NCBI GenBank assembly: GCA_902766345.1 | Contig: CACXDK010000273.1 | Coordinates: 1-8,824 of the forward strand | Reading direction: 5' to 3' | Length of the DNA: 8,824 nucleotides | Source of the DNA: an uncultured Spirochaetaceae bacterium | GTDB lineage: Bacteria > Spirochaetota > Spirochaetia > Treponematales > Treponemataceae | In this document: piece by piece, positions 1-5,778 of the stretch | Layout: each line of letters begins with the position of its first letter | How positions within the stretch are numbered: the stretch's first letter is position 1 | Program-made: the position numbers and the translations under genes | The notes under the pieces: model-generated | Told to the model about the DNA's origin: nothing | Database searches by the model: none | The model's input: the letters and a program-made list of their open reading frames with translations, nothing else

Positions 1-440
1 GTAAATAAAGACATCAGTTCGCCATGAGTACGGCAGTCATAAAACTTTAACGGCAGTCTTTCAAGCTCATCAAACAAATCCATGCGGATGCGGTACAGAG
101 TGTTTGTAGACACCTTTACCATGAGCCTTGCATTCAGCCAGGAAGCAAAAGCCCCGCACAAAAAGATAAGAGCCATTGTTCCTATGAGCCTAAGGAACGG
201 AACAAAATCCACAAACGTAAGTTCTTCGCCCCCAGAAGCCCTATTAAACAAAGGAATTATATAATTATTTATGGCAGGCTTTAGCAAAGAATCACAGGCA
301 ACCCCTGCTCCAGCACTTACAACTACTGCAACAAAAACTATTACCAAAAGCCCTTTACTCTTACCTATATATTTTAAAAGACGCGCAATTACCTTACGTG
401 CATTTTTAGGTCTTGCGACACCCCTCATTTTTGGTGGCAT
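1..440 (-). CDS. ABC exporter half-transporter, N-terminal membrane part (gene runs off the left edge)
   Basis: This is the N-terminal 146 residues of a second ABC half-transporter. I translated it by hand from the ATG at 440-438; it is open to the window edge. A basic cytosolic start (about 1-29) is followed by a hydrophobic helix at about 30-50 and another at about 81-106. A stretch ending LPLKFYDCRTHGELMSLF matches the conserved region after TM2 in type I exporter domains (PF00664). The ATP-binding domain lies outside the window. The ATG sits 3 bp after the stop of the neighbouring ABC gene and has its own strong GGAGGGG ribosome site, so the two are almost certainly co-translated as a heterodimer. 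Because the upstream subunit carries the degenerate ATP site, this one is expected to carry the catalytic glutamate and H-loop histidine. The substrate cannot be told; drugs, lipids or peptides are all possible. Confidence 0.9.
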   Translation of the reverse strand, partial: MPPKMRGVARPKNARKVIARLLKYIGKSKGLLVIVFVAVVVSAGAGVACDSLLKPAINNYIIPLFNRASGGEELTFVDFVPFLRLIGTMALIFLCGAFASWLNARLMVKVSTNTLYRIRMDLFDELERLPLKFYDCRTHGELMSLF

Positions 441-443
441 AAC

Positions 444-2213
444 TCACCCCTCCGACTGCTGGGATTCATAAACTTCCCTGTATATGTCATTACTCTTCAA
501 AAGTTCTTTATGTGTACCGCTTCCCACAATTCTTCCGTTATCCATTACAAAAATTATGTCAGCGTCCTTAACGGAATTTATGCGCTGGGCAATGATTATC
601 TTTGTGGTATCGCGAAGGTTTTCCCTAAGAGCCTTGCGTATTCTTGCATCTGTAGCAGTATCTACCGCGCTGGTACTATCATCAAGAATAAGCACCTTCG
701 GCTTTTTCAAAAGTGCGCGGGCAATGCAAAGCCTCTGCTTTTGACCGCCCGAAAGATTTACTCCGCCCTGCCCAAGAACAGTGTCATAACCATCTGGCAG
801 TGCAGACACAAATTCATCCGCATCGGCGGCAATGCAAGCCTGACGAATTTCTTCGTCACTAGCTTCGTCACAACCCCATTTTAAGTTTTCTCGTATAGTA
901 CCCGAAAACAGTACGTTGTTCTGCAAAACCATTGCAACACTGTTTCTTAAAGGCACAAGGTCATATTTTCTTACGTCAACACCGCCTACCATGACACAGC
1001 CAGAAAGCACGTCATACAAGCGTGGAATAAGCGACACAAGAGTTGTTTTAGAAGAGCCCGTACCGCCTATTATGCCGGCAACCATTCCGCACTCTATGTG
1101 AAGGTTAATGTCAGAAAGCACACAATTGTCGCGATCTTTATGATAGCTGAACGATACATTCTTAAAATCAATGCATCCATTCTGAACTTTGTTAAAGGAG
1201 CCAGTAACAGAGTTCCCGTCCATTGCTGTAAAGGTGACAGGCTCTGGGTTTCTTATCTCTGGCACTTCATCCAAAATCTCACATACACGAACAATACTTG
1301 CACGTGAAATTATTATGTTTATGAACACCATGGAAAGCATCATGAGTGCCATAAGAATTTGAGTAATGTAAGTTATAAAACTTACAAGCTCGCCTGTAAG
1401 AAGATGCCCTGCAACAATCAGCCTTCCGCCAAACCACAGGCTTACAATTATGCACGAGTACACAACAATCTGCATGAGAGGAAGATTTAAAATTACAATC
1501 TTTTCCGCATTCACCTGAGCCTTTCGCACACTGTCTGCGGCATTCTGAAATTTTTCAGTTTCAAACACCCTTCGTACAAAGCTTTTTACAACCCGAATGC
1601 CTATAAGGTTTTCCTGTACAGTAGCATTCAAAAGGTCATACTGTTTGAGCATTATGCCAAAGCGAGGAAATGCAGTGCGGGCAATAAGAGTCAAAAGCAA
1701 AGCAAGAACTGGAATGACAACAAAGAATATCATTGAAAGCCGTCGGCTTAAAATGCAAGCCATGACCGTACCGCTCACAAGAATAAAAGGAGCACGTACG
1801 CATATACGGATAAGCATCTGATATGTATTTTGAACATTGGTAACATCTGTAGTAAGACGAGTTACAAGGGATGATGTAGAAAAGCGGTCTGCATTACCAA
1901 ACGAAAACTCCTGCACCCTTGCAAAAAGGTTTCGCCGAAGGTTTCTGGAAAAACCGAATGCTGCCACAGAAGCAAACCTTGCACCAAGAGCACCAAAAGC
2001 AAGCGAGACAACAGACATTGCAACCATAATAAGCCCAGTCTTAATGACATACGGCAAATTACCATTGGCAATGCCCACATCAATAATACGTGCCATCATC
2101 AGGGGGATAGCAGTCTCCAAAACAACCTCTCCAACCATGGTGATAGGGCTTAAGAATGAATAGACCTTATACTTCTTTTCAAGGCCTTTCAGAAGTTTTC
2201 CTATCGTAGACAT
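444..2213 (-). CDS. ABC exporter half-transporter, subunit with the degenerate ATP site
   Basis: A complete 589-residue fused half-transporter of the inner membrane. It has a six-helix exporter domain (about 15-305, PF00664-like) and an ATP-binding domain (about 345-585). Visible motifs are Walker A GGTGSSKTT at 383-391, the Q-loop glutamine 431, signature LSGGQ at 487-491, Walker B LILDD at 508-512 and D-loop SAVD at 515-518. The residue after the Walker B aspartate is Asp512 instead of Glu, and the H-loop position is Gln543 instead of His. These are the substitutions typical of the non-catalytic-site subunit in heterodimeric exporters such as LmrC, BmrC and TM287. The third Walker A glycine is Ser388, a variant I recall from clostridial relatives. 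The partner gene starts 3 bp downstream. A diguanylate cyclase gene ends 53 bp upstream. No Shine-Dalgarno precedes the ATG at 2213. An efflux role is likely; the substrate is unknown. Confidence 0.93.
   Translation of the reverse strand: MSTIGKLLKGLEKKYKVYSFLSPITMVGEVVLETAIPLMMARIIDVGIANGNLPYVIKTGLIMVAMSVVSLAFGALGARFASVAAFGFSRNLRRNLFARVQEFSFGNADRFSTSSLVTRLTTDVTNVQNTYQMLIRICVRAPFILVSGTVMACILSRRLSMIFFVVIPVLALLLTLIARTAFPRFGIMLKQYDLLNATVQENLIGIRVVKSFVRRVFETEKFQNAADSVRKAQVNAEKIVILNLPLMQIVVYSCIIVSLWFGGRLIVAGHLLTGELVSFITYITQILMALMMLSMVFINIIISRASIVRVCEILDEVPEIRNPEPVTFTAMDGNSVTGSFNKVQNGCIDFKNVSFSYHKDRDNCVLSDINLHIECGMVAGIIGGTGSSKTTLVSLIPRLYDVLSGCVMVGGVDVRKYDLVPLRNSVAMVLQNNVLFSGTIRENLKWGCDEASDEEIRQACIAADADEFVSALPDGYDTVLGQGGVNLSGGQKQRLCIARALLKKPKVLILDDSTSAVDTATDARIRKALRENLRDTTKIIIAQRINSVKDADIIFVMDNGRIVGSGTHKELLKSNDIYREVYESQQSEG
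447..453 (-). promoter_or_regulatory. Ribosome binding site of the second ABC gene
   Basis: GGAGGGG on the minus strand lies 6 nt before the ATG at 440. It is embedded in the last codons of the upstream ABC gene, next to its TGA stop at 446-444. This fixes the start of the downstream subunit and supports translational coupling. Confidence 0.85.
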
Positions 2214-2219
2214 ACATAC

Positions 2220-2228
2220 AGTATATCA
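2220..2228 (-). promoter_or_regulatory. Possible extended -10 promoter in front of the ABC gene pair
   Basis: On the minus strand TGATATACT gives an extended -10 (TG-N-TATACT), ending 6 nt before the ATG at 2213. No good -35 is visible at 16-18 bp. A transcript from here would begin at or next to the start codon, which fits the lack of a Shine-Dalgarno. The 53-bp gap to the cyclase gene also contains a T7 run on the minus strand (about 2251-2257) but no hairpin, so no terminator is called and read-through from the cyclase gene is possible. This is inference from sequence only. Confidence 0.35.
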
Positions 2229-2266
2229 GAAATACAAAGAGATTGCATGAAAAAAAACTGTTATAT

Positions 2267-3271
2267 TTATTTATTAGCCTTAGATATACGGGCAATTTTA
2301 AAGTCCTGCATTTTTACGCAAACCTTGTTTCGTCCTGTTTCTTTAGCCAGATACAAGTTTTTGTCGGCGTCGGCAACCAGTTCTTCACCCGCATAGCCCT
2401 GCTCGCTTATGCCGGCACTAATGTGAACAGGATTGCCCTCTATGATGATTTTTGAATCTACATCCGCATAAATGGCAGTTAGATTTTCCACAGTCTGGTT
2501 AAAATCCAAGTATGAATAAATAAGGAACTCTTCGCCACCGCGACGCGACACAATAAAATCCTTAGAACCGTGCTCTTTTAGAATAGTACCTATCTTATAA
2601 AGAAGCTCATCGCCTGCTTCGTGACCATAAGTGTCGTTAACCTGCTTAAAAAAGTCTATGTCTATCATTATGGCATAGCACAAAAGCAGACCTTTCTTTC
2701 TTACAGCATTTTCCAGACCGAACCTGTTGTAAATGCCTGTAAGACGGTCTTTTTTGGCAATGTCGGCAATAAGGCTGTAGGTACGTTCAAGCTCCTGAAA
2801 GTTGTCAAACAGAGTCATTGTAAACAGAGCCGTAACAGTAATGTTAAAGCAGTACACCAAGAAAAATATTACGGAATTCAGTATATTTATCCTGTACGCA
2901 ACAATAACCGCAATAATTACACCGTTTAGCAAAGGCAGAATTATGTTCTTTTTTTTGCGGATTGTTATGGCATAAAAGCCAGGAATAATAAAATTGTAAA
3001 GCAAAGCCTGCGAAGGAACGGCAGAAAAGCACAGAATGATCGGGAACAGTATCATGCCAAACATAATCATTATGAGTTTTATGTAAAAGTCATATTTTTT
3101 TAAAACCAGGCAGATTATGATGTACAGGGTTATGTTAATGCATAGCGAAAGCAGTGTAGTCAGCGAAGAGCCACTGCCCCTGCTTGCAAAATAGCCAATA
3201 ACATTAATTATTGAGCCAAGAATGAGGATTATTGCCGAAATTATTTTCTTAAGTTTAAGTTCTCCAATCAT
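2267..3271 (-). CDS. Membrane diguanylate cyclase (six-helix N-terminus plus GGDEF domain)
   Basis: A 334-residue protein predicted to make cyclic di-GMP from two GTP at the inner membrane. The N-terminal half has about six hydrophobic helices (roughly 8-28, 38-57, 62-82, 88-104, 110-126, 131-153) with very short loops; I cannot assign it to a named sensor family. The GGDEF domain spans about 165-320. It begins with KKDRLTGIYNR (173-183), has MIDIDFFKQVND (202-213) with metal-binding Asp204, and has the active loop GGEEF at 245-249. The inhibitory I-site is absent: the RxxD position reads SKDF at 236-239, so product inhibition through that site is not expected. The start is the ATG at 3271, with only a weak GGA before it. 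The ABC exporter genes follow 53 bp downstream on the same strand, so co-transcription is possible but not proven. No phosphodiesterase (EAL) domain is attached. Confidence 0.92.
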   Translation of the reverse strand: MIGELKLKKIISAIILILGSIINVIGYFASRGSGSSLTTLLSLCINITLYIIICLVLKKYDFYIKLIMIMFGMILFPIILCFSAVPSQALLYNFIIPGFYAITIRKKKNIILPLLNGVIIAVIVAYRINILNSVIFFLVYCFNITVTALFTMTLFDNFQELERTYSLIADIAKKDRLTGIYNRFGLENAVRKKGLLLCYAIMIDIDFFKQVNDTYGHEAGDELLYKIGTILKEHGSKDFIVSRRGGEEFLIYSYLDFNQTVENLTAIYADVDSKIIIEGNPVHISAGISEQGYAGEELVADADKNLYLAKETGRNKVCVKMQDFKIARISKANK

Positions 3272-3340
3272 AACGTCCGAAACTATATATAATCATTATT
3301 TTACAAGCGACAGTGCAATCCGTCAATTAAAAAAAAAGAA

Positions 3341-3363
3341 CAGTTATTCTTTAAAAATAACTG
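3341..3363. repeat. Dyad upstream of the chemoreceptor gene, candidate operator or leftward terminator
   Basis: CAGTTATT at 3341-3348 is the exact reverse complement of AATAACTG at 3356-3363, around a CTTTAAA centre. Its right end overlaps the predicted -35 of the chemoreceptor promoter, as an operator would. Read on the minus strand it is followed by TTC and a T9 run (complement of 3329-3337), so it could instead stop leftward transcription into the cyclase promoter region. The rest of the divergent gap 3272-3438 holds AT-rich sequence, including TATATA at 3284-3289, a weak -10 candidate for the cyclase gene, and TAA-rich repeats at 3397-3420. Confidence 0.4.
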
Positions 3364-3390
3364 GAAAAATTATACGCCTTATAGTAGAAT
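3362..3390 (+). promoter_or_regulatory. Candidate sigma70-type promoter of the chemoreceptor gene
   Basis: TGGAAA (3362-3367, 4 of 6 to TTGACA) and TAGAAT (3385-3390, 5 of 6 to TATAAT) are separated by 17 bp. The predicted start is near 3397, giving a leader of about 40 nt. I looked for a flagellar sigma28 promoter, common for motility genes, and found no correctly spaced TAAA/GCCGATAA pair. Confidence 0.4.
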
Positions 3391-3422
3391 ATAAGGAATA
3401 ATAATAATCAGTAATAATAATG

Positions 3423-3427
3423 AGGAG
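3423..3427 (+). promoter_or_regulatory. Ribosome binding site deciding the chemoreceptor start
   Basis: AGGAG lies 11 nt before the ATG at 3439. A possible in-frame TTG start at 3430 is only 2 nt from this motif, too close for initiation, so the ATG is preferred. Confidence 0.7.
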
Positions 3428-3438
3428 ATTTGTTACAG

Positions 3439-5565
3439 ATGGCAAAGAAAGAACTTGATAGATTTGATACTAATGCAAGGCGAAACATACAGATTGCAAC
3501 AAAACTCGTAGCACTTATAGCATCATCCATTATTGCAAGCTGTATAATTGTTATGGCTGTTTCAATCGTCATCTTTTACATAGGATTTAAAAAGAATATT
3601 GATGAAAGAATCGAAGAAACAGCTTTCGGTGTACAGAACACCATTGAAACCTGGAGTACAGACCTTGTAAACTCTGCAAACCTGATTACTGGAAGTGCCA
3701 GACTTGTCAATGCCGTTGCAAGCGGAAACAATGCAAGAGCAAAAGAAATTGCAGACAATTTCTTTGAGCTTTCTGGAACTGACTTTATGGCAGTAACGGA
3801 TACTTCAGGCATTGTCATTTCGGGAAACGGAATTGCAGCAGGAGCAAACATAAGCAGTTCAAATGCAGTACAGACAGGTCTTAGGGGAAGCTCAACTTAT
3901 GCAGTTGATGCCATTGCGAACTATACCTATGCAATGTACGCAGTAAGCCCATTAAAAGATGAAAACACAGGCAAAGTCGTAGGAGTAGTAGTTACAGGCT
4001 ATGAATTCAGCACAGAGACTGATGAAGATTTAGTAATAGTCATCAAGAAAAGCTATGGAGTTGAAAACACAATTTTCAAGGGTGATGTGCGCTATGCCAC
4101 AACACTCAGAAGCCCAGAAGGAAAACCTCTTACAGGAACAAAACTTAGCAATCCTACAATAGAAAAAACTGTCTTGCAGAACGGAAAAATATACAGGGGT
4201 AACAACATTATTGCTGGTGTAAAGTATGACAGCGTATATGCTCCAATCAAATCTGCAGACGGAACCATTACAGGAATGTTCTTTGTTGCAATGAGCAATA
4301 AGGTAATCTTTGAGATCGTAAGAGCAACACTTATAACTTCAATACCTTTGACAATAATTGTTTCAATTGTATTTTTCCTTATATGTTTCTTCTTTGTCCG
4401 CTGGCTCATGTGGCGTATCAAGAACGTTACAAATCAGCTTACAGAAATGAGTACTGGAGAAGCAGACCTTACAAAACGCTGTAAGCTCTTTATCCGCGAT
4501 GAAATTGGAGACCTTGTTGTTCAGTTTGATGCCTTCTGCGATAAACTGCAGGGCATTGTAAAGGAAATGAAGGAAACAAAGGAAGAACTTACCGTTACAG
4601 GTAAAGACCTTTCTGCTGGAACAACAGATACTTCATCTGCAATTACAGAAATTATTGCAAACATTAACAGCATTCACGAGCAGATTAAGAGCCAGACTTC
4701 AAGTGTTTCGCTTACAGCTCAGTCTGTAGGAGAAATTTCACAGAACATCAGAAAGCTCGACAGCCTTATTGACAGTCAGTCTGCTGGCGTAACACAGGCT
4801 TCTGCTGCTGTAGAGCAGATGATTGGTAACATTTCTTCTGTAAATACTTCTGTAGATAAGATGGCAAGTTCTTTTGAATCTTTGTCTCAGAATGCCCATA
4901 CAGGATTTATCAAGCAGCAGGACGTAAACGAGCGTATCAAGCAGATTGAAAACCAGTCAGAAATGCTTGTTGAAGCAAACCAGGCAATTTCAAGCATTGC
5001 AGAACAGACAAACCTGCTTGCCATGAACGCCGCAATCGAAGCTGCACACGCTGGCGAAGCTGGTAAGGGATTCAGTGTTGTTGCTGACGAAATCCGTAAG
5101 CTTTCTGAAACTTCAAGTGCTCAGTCAAAGACAATCGGTGACCAGCTTAATAAGATTAAAGAATCTATTACAGAAGTTGTTGCTTCTTCAAATGAATCTA
5201 GCGAAGCTTTCACTGCTGTTTCCAACAAGATTAAGGACACAGATGAAATTGTTATGCAGATTAAGGCTGCCATGGAAGAACAGAACAGCGGTTCACAGCA
5301 GATTAATGCGGCACTTAAGAACATGAACGACAGTTCTATTGAAGTTCAGAATGCTTCAAAGTCTATGTCTGCAAAGAACGACAGGATTATGAAAGAAATC
5401 AATTCCCTGCAGGATGCTACCTCAACTATGAACATGAGTATGCAGGAAATGGCTGTTGGTGCAAGAAAGATTAACGAAACTGGAGCCGCACTTGGCGATG
5501 TTTCTAAGAAAGTACAGGATTCTATCGGAAAGATTGGAAGCCAGATAGACTTGTTCAAAGTTTAA
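3439..5565 (+). CDS. Methyl-accepting chemotaxis protein with periplasmic Cache-type sensor
   Basis: A 708-residue transmembrane chemoreceptor that would sense a ligand outside the cytoplasmic membrane and control CheA through CheW. In order there is a short basic cytosolic start, TM1 at about 23-49, and a periplasmic sensor at about 50-288. The sensor has two PAS-like halves: [15 protein letters not shown] near 115-129, and the stretch ending [12 protein letters not shown] near 275-286. This resembles a Cache_3-Cache_2 or dCache arrangement. TM2 is at about 294-321 and a HAMP domain at about 324-376. The long coiled-coil signalling domain covers about 395-700. The hairpin tip, [20 protein letters not shown] and following residues, lies at about 520-545 and is the conserved CheA/CheW contact. 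There is no C-terminal NWETF-type pentapeptide; the protein ends QIDLFKV. The ligand cannot be deduced. No other chemotaxis gene is adjacent, so this is a stand-alone receptor ending in its own terminator. Codon choice differs between the two halves (see findings). Confidence 0.95.
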   Translation: MAKKELDRFDTNARRNIQIATKLVALIASSIIASCIIVMAVSIVIFYIGFKKNIDERIEETAFGVQNTIETWSTDLVNSANLITGSARLVNAVASGNNARAKEIADNFFELSGTDFMAVTDTSGIVISGNGIAAGANISSSNAVQTGLRGSSTYAVDAIANYTYAMYAVSPLKDENTGKVVGVVVTGYEFSTETDEDLVIVIKKSYGVENTIFKGDVRYATTLRSPEGKPLTGTKLSNPTIEKTVLQNGKIYRGNNIIAGVKYDSVYAPIKSADGTITGMFFVAMSNKVIFEIVRATLITSIPLTIIVSIVFFLICFFFVRWLMWRIKNVTNQLTEMSTGEADLTKRCKLFIRDEIGDLVVQFDAFCDKLQGIVKEMKETKEELTVTGKDLSAGTTDTSSAITEIIANINSIHEQIKSQTSSVSLTAQSVGEISQNIRKLDSLIDSQSAGVTQASAAVEQMIGNISSVNTSVDKMASSFESLSQNAHTGFIKQQDVNERIKQIENQSEMLVEANQAISSIAEQTNLLAMNAAIEAAHAGEAGKGFSVVADEIRKLSETSSAQSKTIGDQLNKIKESITEVVASSNESSEAFTAVSNKIKDTDEIVMQIKAAMEEQNSGSQQINAALKNMNDSSIEVQNASKSMSAKNDRIMKEINSLQDATSTMNMSMQEMAVGARKINETGAALGDVSKKVQDSIGKIGSQIDLFKV

Positions 5566-5607
5566 TTTCTTCCATTCCCACCCAGTTGAGTTGGTAAAAG
5601 GCATAAG

Positions 5608-5644
5608 AAAAGCCCCTTGAGCATTAAGCTTAAGGGGCTTTTTT
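5608..5644 (+). terminator. Strong intrinsic terminator after the chemoreceptor gene
   Basis: A 15-bp stem pairs 5608-5622 with 5628-5642, with one G-U pair and a 5-nt loop (ATTAA). The GC block is AGCCCCTT/AAGGGGCT, and it is followed by a T6 run ending at 5644. It lies 42 nt past the stop codon. On the opposite strand the stem is followed by TTTTCTTATG, so it could also end leftward transcription from the convergent protease gene. Confidence 0.92.
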
Positions 5645-5778
5645 GTTGACCAGTGCGCAAACTCAGCTTGGCCAGTGGGGAAACTCACTCTGGCCAGTGG
5701 CCACAATCATTACGCCCAGTGGCCGTAATCATCATGAGCACTGGCCATAATCATTACGGCCACTGGTCATGATTACTA
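5645..5778. repeat. Six-unit intergenic array with an exact 22-bp period
   Basis: Core heptamers start at 5650, 5672, 5694, 5716, 5738 and 5760, exactly 22 bp apart. The first four read CCAGTG(G) and the last two [G/C]CACTGG, the same core with its central base flipped. The best unit, at 5692-5702, is an 11-bp hyphenated palindrome, GGCCA-G-TGGCC. Spacers are also related: AAACTCA in units 1-2, and AATCAT followed by T or C in units 3-5. A 14-bp perfect inverted repeat joins units 4 and 6 (5716-5729 with 5753-5766). The array fills the space between the chemoreceptor terminator and the protease stop codon, which falls inside unit 6. It would therefore form the 3' untranslated region of the protease message. 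No function is known to me. Confidence 0.88.

Noticed and set aside
381..392. Apparent defect in the Walker A motif of the complete ABC subunit (Ser388 for Gly), suggesting a pseudogene. Positions here are residues.
   Set aside because: The rest of the protein is intact, and this serine variant, with the Asp512 and Gln543 changes, fits a normal degenerate-site subunit of a heterodimer.
510..884. 124-codon plus-strand frame opposite the ABC ATPase domain.
   Set aside because: It is antisense to conserved Walker and signature motifs, so the frame is a by-product of that coding sequence. Its product has no recognisable features.
1837..2163. 108-codon plus-strand frame opposite the ABC membrane domain.
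   Set aside because: It is antisense to transmembrane helices, basic and of unfamiliar composition, with no supporting start signal.
3430..3438. TTG codon at 3430 as the chemoreceptor start.
   Set aside because: It is only 2 nt from AGGAG; the ATG at 3439 has workable spacing. The same argument rejects the TTG at 8301 for the DUF3791-like gene.
5422..5706. 94-codon minus-strand frame running from the repeat array into the end of the chemoreceptor gene.
   Set aside because: It crosses the terminator stem and overlaps a well-supported coding sequence antisense. No ribosome site or recognisable domain was seen.
5645..5778. 22-bp repeat array read as a CRISPR array.
   Set aside because: CRISPR repeats are near identical, usually 23-50 bp, and separated by unique spacers of similar length. 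Here the whole 22-bp period is a degenerate unit with related spacers, and no cas gene is present.
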